Origin: Bacteroidales bacterium
GTDB taxonomy: Bacteria; Bacteroidota; Bacteroidia; Bacteroidales; UBA12077
Assembly: GCA_028282785.1 (NCBI GenBank)
Contig: JANQHE010000006.1
Coordinates: forward strand, 1 to 64,000
Direction of reading: 5' to 3'
DNA: 64,000 nt
The notes below the pieces were generated by a model. The model made no database searches, had not been told where the DNA came from, and saw only the letters and a list, made by a program, of their open reading frames with translations. A program made the translations under genes and the position numbers. Within the stretch, counting starts at the first letter, position 1, and the number at the start of each line of letters is the position of its first letter. Shown here piece by piece: positions 1 to 8,488 of the stretch.

Positions 1-1323
1 GCAAATTTCAATCCCTTCTCGAATTCTTTTTACAGCCAAAGGGTATTCTGCCCTTATGTAAAAAATACCTTCTGTTGCACCAACTGCATAACTTGCAATT
101 ATTAAGCCCTCGATTATTCTAAATGGGTATGATTCCAGCAACATCCTGTCCATAAAAGCACCAGGGTCGCCTTCATCTCCATTACAGATAATATATTTTG
201 TTTCCGATTCATTATCTTTTACCAGCTGCCATTTTTGGCCAGATAAGAAACCTCCACCACCACGCCCTTTTAGGCCACTATTCTTAATTTCATCAATTAC
301 AGCTTGAGGAGGCATATCATTCAAACATTTACGAAGGGCTTCAAAGCCACCAAGCCTTTTATATTCCTCAATATCGAAAGGTTTTAATTCTCCTCGGTAT
401 TCTGTTGCAATATTTATTTGCCCGTCCAGGAATTGAGAAATTGGAGTATCAACTTCATCTTGAGTATATTTCTTGGTTAGTTTCGGAATGTTTTCAAAAA
501 CAAAGCTATCAACAAAATAGTTAAACTTGCTTTTAAATTTATCGATGAAACTGGTGGGTTGAAAGTGGTTTAAAACTATATCCCGTACTTCCTCTGAGTT
601 GATTTTTGTATAAAATGAAGGTGTTTCGTCTGGTTTATGTATTTCAAGCATAGGTACCTGGTTGCAAACACCAACACAGCCAACCTGTTTAACATCAACC
701 TTTATGTGGTTTCTATCTAAAGTTCGCTCTAATTCCTCCTTTATGTCTGAACTTCCACTTGCAATGCAACAAGAGCCCAGCCCAATTCTTATTTCGCCCT
801 GGGTTTTTTCATCAACGGCAAGTTTTGAGTTTCTCTGAGATTTTGGTTTGTCTTTATTCTCCAGGTAATCTTTTATAACTTCGGAAACTTTCTCTGGAGT
901 TACATGTCCGTAAGTGGTTTCATTGATTTGAACAACAGGGGCAAGTGTACAACAACCTAAACATGCTATTTTTTCTACTGTAAAGACACCATCATTGTCG
1001 GTATCCTCAATGCCCTCAATATTTAATTCCCTTTTAAAAGCATCATAAACCAACATTGCGCCTTTTACATGGCAGGCTGTGCCCACACAAACTTTTATAA
1101 TGTGTTCACCAACTGGTTTATGCCTAAACTGGGAATAAAATGTTGATATTCCATAAATCTTTGAAGGTGTGATATCCGTTGTATCACAAACTCGCTGAAG
1201 AGCTTCTTCGGGCAGGTAATTAAAATTGTCCTGAATTGCCTGAAGAATTGGAATAACCATATCAACGGTTTTTCCTTTTTCTTCAATTATATTATCAACT
1301 ATCTGTATTAATTCGCTGTTCAT
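1..1323 (-). CDS. Fused NuoE-NuoF-like NADH-oxidising flavoprotein subunit, 3' part outside window
   Basis: Open frame from an ATG at 1323 to the window edge (441 residues visible), read by hand translation. Residues 1-155 form a NuoE/HydC-like thioredoxin-fold [2Fe-2S] domain (IYGISTFYSQF near 56; ligands C79, C84, C121, C125 with CLGCCTLAP). Residues 178-250 form a second [2Fe-2S] thioredoxin-like domain as at the N-terminus of HndC/HydB (C185, C186, C216, C220). After about 310 comes the NuoF FMN/NADH domain (GLKGRGGGGF, then GDEGDPGAFMDR). Such proteins move electrons between NAD(P)H and an FeS partner such as an [FeFe] hydrogenase or complex I. NuoE and NuoF are normally separate proteins, so the fusion is notable. 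The partner would lie beyond position 1. It follows the redox locus on the same strand, separated by the GxxExxY gene. Confidence 0.9.
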   Translation of the reverse strand, partial: MNSELIQIVDNIIEEKGKTVDMVIPILQAIQDNFNYLPEEALQRVCDTTDITPSKIYGISTFYSQFRHKPVGEHIIKVCVGTACHVKGAMLVYDAFKRELNIEGIEDTDNDGVFTVEKIACLGCCTLAPVVQINETTYGHVTPEKVSEVIKDYLENKDKPKSQRNSKLAVDEKTQGEIRIGLGSCCIASGSSDIKEELERTLDRNHIKVDVKQVGCVGVCNQVPMLEIHKPDETPSFYTKINSEEVRDIVLNHFQPTSFIDKFKSKFNYFVDSFVFENIPKLTKKYTQDEVDTPISQFLDGQINIATEYRGELKPFDIEEYKRLGGFEALRKCLNDMPPQAVIDEIKNSGLKGRGGGGFLSGQKWQLVKDNESETKYIICNGDEGDPGAFMDRMLLESYPFRIIEGLIIASYAVGATEGIFYIRAEYPLAVKRIREGIEIC

Positions 1324-1390
1324 TTTTATTATTCTTTGCGCTCCTGCAATTTATTTTTTATTAACCGCAGAGACGGTAAGGCGCTAAGTT
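1324..1390. repeat. Dispersed GCxxAAG-type intergenic repeat, left of GxxExxY gene
   Basis: This short spacer contains ctttgcgctcctgc and ccgcagagacggtaaggcgc, variants of the word family (accgcagag.cg..aag.cgc) seen again at 1780-1912 and 6940-7014. Together with 1780-1912 it brackets the GxxExxY gene. Such words are common in intergenic DNA of Bacteroidota and other phyla. I see no coding sequence here. Confidence 0.55.
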
Positions 1391-1777
1391 TTAAAAACCA
1401 TTTACAAATCGTTTAAATCCATTTTTTAATAATGGTACATTGAAATTTATTAAAAATCCTAATCTTTTATCTGCAAGTTTTAAATAAGATATAATTTGAG
1501 CTTCATGTACTGGTAATAAAACTTCAACTGCTTTTATTTCAATAATTATCTCTTTTTCAATTAAAAGGTCAATTCTAAAATCTTTGTTTAATTCATACCC
1601 TCTATAGTGTAATGGTAGAAAGACTTGTTGTTCTGTTTTTATTCCTCTTAAGCCCATCTCTTTTTGTAAACACATTTCATAAACTGATTCTAACAAACCT
1701 GGGCCCATTTCCTTATGAACTTGGATTGATGCATCTAATATTTCTTTCGATAACTTATTATATCGTTCTTTGTTCAT
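1391..1777 (-). CDS. GxxExxY family protein
   Basis: 128 residues, the usual full length of this family. The signature G-x-x-E-x-x-Y occurs as GLLESVYE (about residues 27-34). A later D-x-(9-10)-E-I-K pattern (FRIDLLIEKEIIIEIKAVE, about 67-85) resembles a PD-(D/E)XK nuclease core, to which the family is distantly related. Its biological role is not established. It lies between the membrane PQQ-like gene and nuoEF on the same strand, flanked on both sides by dispersed repeat words. It therefore looks like an insertion into the locus, not a functional part of it. Confidence 0.88.
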   Translation of the reverse strand: MNKERYNKLSKEILDASIQVHKEMGPGLLESVYEMCLQKEMGLRGIKTEQQVFLPLHYRGYELNKDFRIDLLIEKEIIIEIKAVEVLLPVHEAQIISYLKLADKRLGFLINFNVPLLKNGFKRFVNGF

Positions 1778-1779
1778 TT

Positions 1780-1912
1780 TTAATTATTTATATTCACCGC
1801 AGACCTGCCTGTCATGCCTACGGCAGATAAATCGGCAGACATCGGCACAAAGGCACTAAGCACTCTTATATTTTCAATTCTTTGCGGCTCAGCGCCTTTG
1901 CGGTTATTTTTT
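1780..1912. repeat. Composite dispersed repeat right of GxxExxY gene
   Basis: Two word families are visible: cctgcctgtcatgcctacggcag (1806 onward, a GGCAGGC-type palindromic family also at 5631-5659 and 25022-25040) and cacaaaggcactaagcac/tttgcggctcagcgcctttgcgg, the rRNA-like GCxxAAG family also at 1324-1390 and 6940-7014. No coding capacity beyond shadow frames. Confidence 0.55.
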
Positions 1913-3751
1913 TCACTTCCCAATGCAATACAAATTTTTATCTGTACGGATATATATTCTGCCATCTGCAAATCCCGGTGTACTAACAACGCCTTCACCC
2001 AGGCTGGCTTTTCCAATAGAAACATATTCCTTGTCTGGTTTGAAAATGTGCGTTACACCCTTTTTATCTATAAGGTAAATTTTATTGTCAACCAGAATAG
2101 GAGATGAGTAAAAACCTTCCTGAAACTCCTGTTCCCATAAAAGCTCTCCGGTTTTTGCATCGTGGCATACAACAACACCATAACTAGTGGCAAGAAATAA
2201 ATATTTATCTGTAGCAACCGGGCTGGGAACATCAGATAAATAATCATATTGTTCCCAAAGTTTTTCAGGCTGTGCACCGGCTTTTATAGCTACCAGGCTC
2301 GCATATTCGTTTGTTGCAAAAACAATTCCATCAGCATAAGCAACGGATGGCCCGATTTCTCCAAATAAACAATCAATTCTCCATAATTCTTTCCCTGTTT
2401 TAGCGTCATATGAGGCTAAAAATGGGTCGGTTAATAGTAAAATTTCTACTCCATTATTCGTTTGTACTAAAACTGGTGATGCCCATGAAATTTTACCATT
2501 TCTTTCTGTTGTCCATATTGCTTCTCCGGTATTTACAGATAATGCCATAACTTTTGAAGCGGACCTGTGGTCATATTGTATTATTAATTTATCTTCATAA
2601 ATATATAGTGAAGATGAATAGCCATAGTGATTTTCGGGAACTCCCAAATTTTTAGCCCATACTCGTTTTCCATTCATGTCTAATGCAATAACATCACCTG
2701 TGGAGTAAATTGCAAAAACCTTTTTTCCATCAGTTGTAACGGTTGGTGCAGAGTGCCCCGTGTCTCCAGTTACCGCGGGAGCTGTTGTTGGCGATCCCGG
2801 AATATTGTCAGCAACAGCTGTCCAAATTAAGTTGCCGGTATTTGCATCATAACAATAAACTTCTTGTTTGTTGGCAATAGCACCTGATAAAAATACTTTA
2901 TTGCCCCAGATAACAGGCGAGTTATAACCTTGCAACGGGATTGAAGCTTTCCATAAAATATTGTTGCCACTTGGCCCATCCCAACTTTCAGGGATATTCT
3001 TTTGGTAAGCAATGCCATTTCCTCCGGGCCCTCTGAAAGATGGAAAATTAGCTTTCATCTCGGCTGTCGGGTATATATCTTTAATTTCCTGAACATTTGT
3101 TTCAATTTCTTCGGTTTGTGGCTCTTCAACCGCCTCTTGTACATTATCCACTTCCTCCGATTCTTCCTGTACTATAGGATTCGCAGTTTCCTGTTCAACC
3201 GCGGGTACCTTAGTTGTTAGTTCTTCATTACCTGAGTTTTCTGCAATAATTGCCTGGTTAAAAGTTTCTTCCAATTTATTGTGTGATAAAAATGCAAAAA
3301 GCAATGCAAGCACAACAATTCCAGCCCCACCAATTGACACCCATTTTCTGGCAGTTTTTTGTATAAACAGGTTATTTTCATCTTTATCTCCAACTTCAGG
3401 AGTTATTTTTTTTGCTGAATTCATTAATTGAATGGAAATAACAAATATAATAACTCCAATAAGCAAAAAATATCCGCCAGTGCGAATTTGCCATTGGTTT
3501 GTAAAATATGCTTTGCGAGCTAACAGGTCAATTTCTCGTATTTCTTCCCTTAAGGCTTCATCATTTGGGTTTTGGTTAAGCCTTTCAACCAAATTGTTAA
3601 TTATTTCAGTATTTACCGGGTCAATCCGGTTAATCTGAAAGTAATTAGCTATAATTAGAAAACATATTATAAATGAAAATATAGCAGCAACATACGAAAT
3701 TGCTTTCCATAATTGTACATTCGCTATAATCAACTTTCTGATTTTTTCCAT
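1913..3751 (-). CDS. Membrane-anchored PQQ-like beta-propeller protein
   Basis: 612 residues. Three predicted membrane helices (about 17-37, 91-110, 137-156) are followed by an acidic Glu-rich linker (165-225) and then a PQQ-like (BamB-type) propeller from about 235 to the end, opening with FPSFRGPGGNG. Repeated blade motifs include NTGNLIWTA, TGKELWRI and TGELLWEQ. The topology suggests that the membrane anchor holds the propeller outside the cytoplasmic membrane. It starts 1 base after the NapH-like stop, so the two are co-transcribed and probably coupled. Canonical quinoprotein ligands are not obvious, so PQQ binding is uncertain; a scaffold or sensor role is equally possible. Confidence 0.85.
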   Translation of the reverse strand: MEKIRKLIIANVQLWKAISYVAAIFSFIICFLIIANYFQINRIDPVNTEIINNLVERLNQNPNDEALREEIREIDLLARKAYFTNQWQIRTGGYFLLIGVIIFVISIQLMNSAKKITPEVGDKDENNLFIQKTARKWVSIGGAGIVVLALLFAFLSHNKLEETFNQAIIAENSGNEELTTKVPAVEQETANPIVQEESEEVDNVQEAVEEPQTEEIETNVQEIKDIYPTAEMKANFPSFRGPGGNGIAYQKNIPESWDGPSGNNILWKASIPLQGYNSPVIWGNKVFLSGAIANKQEVYCYDANTGNLIWTAVADNIPGSPTTAPAVTGDTGHSAPTVTTDGKKVFAIYSTGDVIALDMNGKRVWAKNLGVPENHYGYSSSLYIYEDKLIIQYDHRSASKVMALSVNTGEAIWTTERNGKISWASPVLVQTNNGVEILLLTDPFLASYDAKTGKELWRIDCLFGEIGPSVAYADGIVFATNEYASLVAIKAGAQPEKLWEQYDYLSDVPSPVATDKYLFLATSYGVVVCHDAKTGELLWEQEFQEGFYSSPILVDNKIYLIDKKGVTHIFKPDKEYVSIGKASLGEGVVSTPGFADGRIYIRTDKNLYCIGK

Positions 3752-3752
3752 T

Positions 3753-5048
3753 CTATATCGATTTATTTAATTCAATTTTATTTTCGGGCAAAACCGGGCA
3801 GTAATCCACGCACCTTGCACAACTTAAACATGAACCTTTATTAGGGGTGTAATCTTCTTTATACCTGAAAATTGTTAAGCTTACAAGTGTTAATCCAAAT
3901 ACAAGCCCAATAAACCCGCCAAGCATCCAACCTCCATAATAAAATTGTTTGGTGATTTTTGCTGCTTCTGTATATAATTCAGTTTTGGTTTGCCCCGATG
4001 CTTTAAAAGCTGTTATTTCAAAAGCTTCTTTTTCTGTCTCGCCAAAGTTTGTTTCGTTTATTAATTCATTGGCTAACCTTACTTTTGAGTTTGCCGATGC
4101 TAAATTCTCGTGAAACTGAGAACCTGTAAATCCTCCAATCAATATTAATACTGGTATTATTATGGTATACATTAAAAACCTTCTAACCGCGATTGGGCGT
4201 TCTTCTTTTTCTTTTAATAATACAGGTTTATCGATTGCCTCAAAAGGGCAGGAGTTTTCACATAACCTGCATTGAATGCACTCAGTAGGAGTAATAGTTA
4301 AATGTTTTTTTGAAAACCTGCTAACTAAATTTAGTAAAGCCCCATAAGGGCATAAAAACCTGCAGTAGGGGCGGGCTATAAAAACGCCAATTAAAAGCAT
4401 TATACCTCCAATGGCAAACATCATAAAAGTAGCATCGAGCCTAAAAAATCCAATAAAAGGGTCGTAACGGCAAATAACAAAATCGGTACTCGTTGCTGCG
4501 TATAATATGGCTAAACCAAGATAAATAAATGGGATTATACCTAACACTTTTTCGAGCCATGTTTTTATTGGTAACGGGCGCAAAGCAAAAATATCCTGTA
4601 TTGTTCCTAACGGGCAAACTCCTGCACAGAACGTCCTTCCAAAGAATAATGTATAAACAATGGGTAAAACAAAAAATGCAGTAACTGTTATGGGAATGCT
4701 ATATTCCGGGTTAAATAGTGCTAATGTGACATTTTGCAGTGAACCAACAGAACATACACAGCCTTCCCTGAAAAATCCAAAATACAATACGGCAAATACC
4801 GACATCCAGAATACACCATTTCTGGACCTTTTTTTAAGAACCAACCAGGTAACAACAGTTAAAGCTGCCGCTAAAACAAATACATCTAATACAGCTAATG
4901 CATGAGACCTTGGATCAGGCGTAATTGTTGGTGGCTGGGTATGCCCGGATTCAAATTCAGGTTTTGGAAAGCGCTGAACAGCAAATGAATTATATATCTG
5001 TAGAGATATTATAGTAAGTAAAAATATGATTGCAATTTTCTTTTTCAT
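3753..5048 (-). CDS. NapH/NosR-like membrane polyferredoxin
   Basis: 431 residues with several hydrophobic helices. The two CxxxCP motifs typical of NapH, RdxA and NosR are present (FCAGVCPLG, C141/C145; YCRFLCPYG, C229/C233). Two [4Fe-4S] motifs follow: C257, C260, C263, C267 (CIQCRLCENSC) and C407, C410, C413, C417 near the C-terminus. An extra GCVCSVGSLQ (C97/C99) sits before the first CxxxCP. A non-cytoplasmic insertion of about 60 residues lies between helices after 305. NapH-type proteins take electrons from menaquinol and pass them to an exported ferredoxin, and the gene upstream encodes one. No NapA, NapB or cytochrome is in the window, so the terminal acceptor is unknown. Confidence 0.85.
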   Translation of the reverse strand: MKKKIAIIFLLTIISLQIYNSFAVQRFPKPEFESGHTQPPTITPDPRSHALAVLDVFVLAAALTVVTWLVLKKRSRNGVFWMSVFAVLYFGFFREGCVCSVGSLQNVTLALFNPEYSIPITVTAFFVLPIVYTLFFGRTFCAGVCPLGTIQDIFALRPLPIKTWLEKVLGIIPFIYLGLAILYAATSTDFVICRYDPFIGFFRLDATFMMFAIGGIMLLIGVFIARPYCRFLCPYGALLNLVSRFSKKHLTITPTECIQCRLCENSCPFEAIDKPVLLKEKEERPIAVRRFLMYTIIIPVLILIGGFTGSQFHENLASANSKVRLANELINETNFGETEKEAFEITAFKASGQTKTELYTEAAKITKQFYYGGWMLGGFIGLVFGLTLVSLTIFRYKEDYTPNKGSCLSCARCVDYCPVLPENKIELNKSI

Positions 5049-5061
5049 TCAATTTTAGTTT

Positions 5062-5685
5062 TTAGCCTTCCTTTTTTTGTTCAAACCCAGCAAATAAATA
5101 CGGATCGTCAATCGATACTCTTTGGTATGCATCAGCCGGGCAATCCCGTGCTATTGCACATTCATTGCAATTAACACAAAGCCTATGGTTTACCTGTAAC
5201 TGAAGTGAACCATTTCCAAAAGCACCACACCCTTTAACACATTTAGCACACCCGATACATAAATCCTCAATTATATGGTATTCAAAAAAAGGTTCTTCGA
5301 TAAATTTTCGTTCAATTGCGCTTGTAGGGCATAATTGGTTTTCTGCTGCTGTAGTTAAGTTTTTAGATGATGGTCTAAAATACCCTCCGCATAAATCGCA
5401 ATAACCACACATATCATAGACATGAAAGCATTTAACGGCAGAAGGCGTTAGGACGCAACTAGTGGCACACCTTCCACAATGAGTGCATTTTGAAGGGTCG
5501 AGCTGCCAAACATATTCTTTGGCCTGGGATTTTTTAAATAAGGAGCCTACAATTCCAATTAAACCAACAGCAATTGAAAACCTAAACCCTTTATCAATAA
5601 AATCTCGCCTATTTAATCCCGCCTTTCGGCCCTGCCTGTTTGGCAGACTGGCAGGCAGGCCTTTCTTTTTTTCCTTCTTTGCCAT
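5062..5685 (-). CDS. NapG-like Tat-exported polyferredoxin
   Basis: 207 residues. A Tat-type signal (LNRRDFIDKG, then a hydrophobic stretch to about 48) precedes a Cys-rich body of 17 cysteines (67, 70, 73, 77, 86, 93, 96, 99, 119, 143, 146, 149, 153, 170, 173, 176, 182), enough for about four [4Fe-4S] clusters as in NapG. It probably relays electrons outside the cytoplasmic membrane with the NapH-like protein encoded 13 bases downstream. Oddity: residues 9-20 (GLPASLPNRQGR) before the twin arginines are encoded by a palindromic dispersed repeat (5631-5659). No later Met precedes the Tat motif, so ATG 5685 is kept. Confidence 0.85.
   Translation of the reverse strand: MAKKEKKKGLPASLPNRQGRKAGLNRRDFIDKGFRFSIAVGLIGIVGSLFKKSQAKEYVWQLDPSKCTHCGRCATSCVLTPSAVKCFHVYDMCGYCDLCGGYFRPSSKNLTTAAENQLCPTSAIERKFIEEPFFEYHIIEDLCIGCAKCVKGCGAFGNGSLQLQVNHRLCVNCNECAIARDCPADAYQRVSIDDPYLFAGFEQKKEG
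5631..5659. repeat. GGCAGGC palindromic repeat inside a coding region
   Basis: Arms CCTGCCTG (5631-5638) and CAGGCAGG (5652-5659) flank a loop that itself contains GGCAG. Related copies occur near 1806 and 25022. It lies in frame in the pre-Tat region of the NapG-like gene, where it encodes Gly/Pro/Leu/Arg-rich residues. Confidence 0.7.
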
Positions 5686-5687
5686 GG

Positions 5688-5930
5688 CTAAGCTGTTTTT
5701 TGCTTATTCCCAGCCTGCGAAAATCTTCGGCTGGCAAGCTTATTTCTTTTGAATATAATAGCTTCGGGCTGCTTGCAGGATTTTAATTCATTACAATTGT
5801 TACAAATGAAATCAAAATTACAAGGTTCAGTAACTTTTGCCCGTTTATGGATTAATACTCCTGTTATGGAGGCTAATCCAGCTAATATGGTTCCCCTGCC
5901 TATCGAAGCCAAAAACTTTCTTCTGTCCAT
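5688..5930 (-). CDS. Small Tat-signal Cys-rich protein
   Basis: 80 residues. The start MDRRKFLASIGRG is a strong Tat motif followed by a hydrophobic segment to about 27. After it come four cysteines (C37, C43, C46, C52) in a CxxxxxCxxCxxxxxC arrangement that could bind one FeS cluster or a metal. The family is unknown to me. It is 1 base from the NHL gene upstream and 2 bases from the NapG-like gene downstream, so it is almost certainly a component of the same exported redox module. Its last 17 residues (KLASRRFSQAG onward) come from a second palindromic repeat at 5710-5734, so the original C-terminus may have been replaced. Confidence 0.75.
   Translation of the reverse strand: MDRRKFLASIGRGTILAGLASITGVLIHKRAKVTEPCNFDFICNNCNELKSCKQPEAIIFKRNKLASRRFSQAGNKQKTA
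5710..5734. repeat. CCAGCC...GGCTGG palindromic repeat at a gene 3' end
   Basis: Arms CCAGCC (5710-5715) and GGCTGG (5729-5734), with an inner CGAA/TTCG pair. The word (gccagccgaag...cgcaggctgg on the minus strand) resembles a dispersed palindrome common in Bacteroidota genomes. It is read through in frame at the end of the small Cys-rich Tat gene. Confidence 0.65.
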
Positions 5931-5931
5931 A

Positions 5932-6894
5932 TTATTTCATTTTAAAAATTCTAACAATCTTTTTTACAGGGTCCAGCACATATATCCTGTCTTTCGAATC
6001 AACTGCTAAGTCAATTCCTTGTGTGCCTTCCTCAAATAGGGATGGTGCAGCCACAACAGATTTAAAGTCACCATTTGGAGAATGAACCTTAACTCTTTCT
6101 ATTCCTTTTTCACTAGTAACAAATGAACCATCCGATAATATAGCGATGTTTGAAGGGTTACAGCACCCACTAAAACCTTCTAATTGCATTGAAGTGCGCT
6201 CCCAGGATGAAATTAAATTCCCTTTTGCATCGTAGTTTTCAAAAGCATGCCTTCCCGGGTTTACAACCCATAATTTGCCGTAACTGTCAATTAACAAATC
6301 AAAATAAGGGCTTGGAATTATGAATCCAGGTATGCTTCTTATAGTATCTTTCTTGCCAATTTCATTAAGTAATTCTCCATTATGGTTGTAATGGTAAACA
6401 ACTTTATTTCCAGCATCAGCAACAAAAACAGAATTATCATTTGATGCAATGCTAGTTATTACAACATCATAATTTAATGTTTCCCAAATAGCTTTTTGAA
6501 CTCCTTCCTGTGAATAAACCTCAATGTGGTTAAGCATACCAAGAAGTATGCCACCGGTATTAGTTACATTTATACTGTAAGCCGTAGTATCTATATGGAA
6601 TGAAGATATTTCAGTTAATGAATTATCATAAATAATTACCTTTTGTTTTCCGGCTAAATAGATATTATCATTCTTATCAATAGTAATTGCCAATAATTCT
6701 TCAATTTCCGGTTCGATTTGGCCAATTTCTTCATGGCTAATCAAATCAGGGTCAATAACTTTTAATTTATCAATATTGTACTCGTAAGGATTCTCCTGTG
6801 ATTTATTTTTATTCTTATAAAAATCAAACCACATAATCGCTATTATTCCAATTAATAGAACAAGAGCAAAACCAACTATTACCTTTTGTTTCAT
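5932..6894 (-). CDS. Membrane-anchored NHL-type six-bladed propeller protein
   Basis: 320 residues. One N-terminal hydrophobic anchor (about 6-23) precedes repeats with NHL-like blade sequences (ITIDKNDNIYLAGKQKVIIYD near 70, VFVADAGNKVVYHYN near 156, LLIDSYGKLWVVNPGRHAFENYD near 200, LAVDSKDRIYVLDP near the end). A vicinal cysteine pair lies in blade 5 (GFSGCCNPSN, C244-C245), echoing the CC pair in the PQQ-like proteins upstream. It is the first gene of a tightly packed run (gaps of 1-13 bases) to 1913. Its substrate is unknown. The location, fused by operon to exported ferredoxins, suggests binding or electron transfer on the extracytoplasmic side. Confidence 0.8.
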   Translation of the reverse strand: MKQKVIVGFALVLLIGIIAIMWFDFYKNKNKSQENPYEYNIDKLKVIDPDLISHEEIGQIEPEIEELLAITIDKNDNIYLAGKQKVIIYDNSLTEISSFHIDTTAYSINVTNTGGILLGMLNHIEVYSQEGVQKAIWETLNYDVVITSIASNDNSVFVADAGNKVVYHYNHNGELLNEIGKKDTIRSIPGFIIPSPYFDLLIDSYGKLWVVNPGRHAFENYDAKGNLISSWERTSMQLEGFSGCCNPSNIAILSDGSFVTSEKGIERVKVHSPNGDFKSVVAAPSLFEEGTQGIDLAVDSKDRIYVLDPVKKIVRIFKMK

Positions 6895-6939
6895 CTTTTT
6901 AGATTTGAGTATTAAATATCAAGATAATATTTTTAATAT

Positions 6940-7014
6940 TCTCTGCGTCTTTGTGTCTCTGCGGTGTGTTTTTTATTTAGGTTAATTTACCGCTAAGTCG
7001 CTAAGACGCTATGA
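6940..7014. repeat. Dispersed GCxxAAG-type intergenic repeat
   Basis: Contains ctctgcgtctttgtgtctctgcgg and ccgctaagtcgctaagacgc, the same word family that flanks the GxxExxY gene near 1.3-1.9 kb, but here without an inserted gene. It separates the NHL-led gene run from the PQQ-like gene upstream. Confidence 0.6.
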
Positions 7015-8439
7015 TTATTCTCTTTTTATATCTAAACAAACCATTGTTTTTGAATCTCTCATTAGCAAATAGCCATCAGCAATTGCAATTGGCCCCCAGG
7101 CATCCACGCCATCAATAATTTTTGCTTTATCAAGCAAAGTAAATTTTTCGGTACTAGCTTTTGCAATTGTTAATGTTCCATCGTCGTTAAGTATAAAGAA
7201 TTTATCATCTGCAATTGTGTAAGGGCCTAATCCATAACGCTCATCTTTTCCACTTGTCCAAAGTATTGTTTGGCAATCGTTAGGGTCAACACAAACAAAC
7301 TGGTTGCGCATTCCACCGGCATCTTTTGGCAATATAGAAAACATACGCCCCTGGTATAAAATGGGTGTTTGTTGTTCGCTAGCCACTCCTTCGATTGGTT
7401 TGTATTTTTGTAATATATCAACGGAATAATTACCAGCACTCTCTTTGACTTGAAATAGAATTGCACCTGCACCATAACCAGCAGTCATAAATATTTTACC
7501 GTTATCCATAACAAGTGGGGAAGGTGCTATAACAGTCGGGGCGAAATCAATGGTTTTCCATAGTACCTGCCCACGGTCAGCTCCCTCAGCTGAAATTCCG
7601 CATATTCCGCCAACTGCCACATAAACATACATTTTCTTACCATTTAATTCCATTGGCATAACTGATGAATGAGACATTTGCCAGTTATCTGGGTTTGGAG
7701 TTTCCCAAATTACCTCACCTGAGGCCAAGTCAACGGCTATCAATAAGGATGTTCCTCCCGGAGCAATTATTGCTACATCACCATCAATTATTGGGCACTG
7801 CCCGGTATACCAGAATGGAACTTCTGTGTTGTATTCTTTTACTAAATCAATGCCCCAAAGAAAATCGCCGGTATTTGGGTCAGTACACATTACATGGCAC
7901 CTGGGCCCCATAGTAATTAAGTATTTATCATTTATTGCCGGAACTGTTCGCGACATTCCATGATTCCTTTTAATATGCACATTGTAAGAACGCCTCCATA
8001 ATTCTTCGCCTGATTCTAATGAGAAACAACGTAATGCATCTCTCTTTTTAAATTCATTATAATCGAGAATATAAACTTTCCCGTTATAGATTACCGGAGC
8101 GGCATGGCCTTCGCCCAGTTCAACTTTCCAAACGATTTTAGGCCCGTCTCCCCAACTATCAATTAAAGGGATATTTTCTTTATTAATGTTATCAAAATCC
8201 TCTCCTCTAAACCTTGTCCATTTACCGGTAAGTGTACTATTAATCGATACATATTCATCAAATCGTTCGCCAATTATTACATTATCAGATGTTTCGCTTT
8301 TAGGAGGGCGGTTATCTAACCCTGGTATGCTTGCAGTTAAATCTTTTACCGGGTCGTTTGTAAACCACCATAAAAACGAAGAAACACTAATTAAAATAAT
8401 AAATAATATTATAACCTTAATAAATCCCTGTTTTAACAT
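7015..8439 (-). CDS. PQQ-like beta-propeller protein, divergent copy
   Basis: 474 residues with an N-terminal membrane anchor (about 7-27) and a PQQ-like propeller from about 73 (KWTRFRGEDFDN in place of the WRGxNRDG of its neighbours). Blade motifs such as SLESGEELWRRSY, DPNTGDFLWGID and LASGEVIWETPN recur through the protein. It is less similar to the four upstream genes than they are to each other and lacks their WCC motif. It lies 49 bases after the four-gene array and 120 bases before the NHL gene, on the same strand. An extracytoplasmic propeller is clear; bound cofactor and partner are not. Confidence 0.83.
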   Translation of the reverse strand: MLKQGFIKVIILFIILISVSSFLWWFTNDPVKDLTASIPGLDNRPPKSETSDNVIIGERFDEYVSINSTLTGKWTRFRGEDFDNINKENIPLIDSWGDGPKIVWKVELGEGHAAPVIYNGKVYILDYNEFKKRDALRCFSLESGEELWRRSYNVHIKRNHGMSRTVPAINDKYLITMGPRCHVMCTDPNTGDFLWGIDLVKEYNTEVPFWYTGQCPIIDGDVAIIAPGGTSLLIAVDLASGEVIWETPNPDNWQMSHSSVMPMELNGKKMYVYVAVGGICGISAEGADRGQVLWKTIDFAPTVIAPSPLVMDNGKIFMTAGYGAGAILFQVKESAGNYSVDILQKYKPIEGVASEQQTPILYQGRMFSILPKDAGGMRNQFVCVDPNDCQTILWTSGKDERYGLGPYTIADDKFFILNDDGTLTIAKASTEKFTLLDKAKIIDGVDAWGPIAIADGYLLMRDSKTMVCLDIKRE

Positions 8440-8488
8440 GCTTCCCTTACAAATCGAGTATTATTATATATGTTGTAAATTTAGTTAA

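Noticed and set aside
1612-1830. 72-codon plus-strand hydrophobic frame
   Set aside because: Antisense to the GxxExxY gene, whose motifs are intact.
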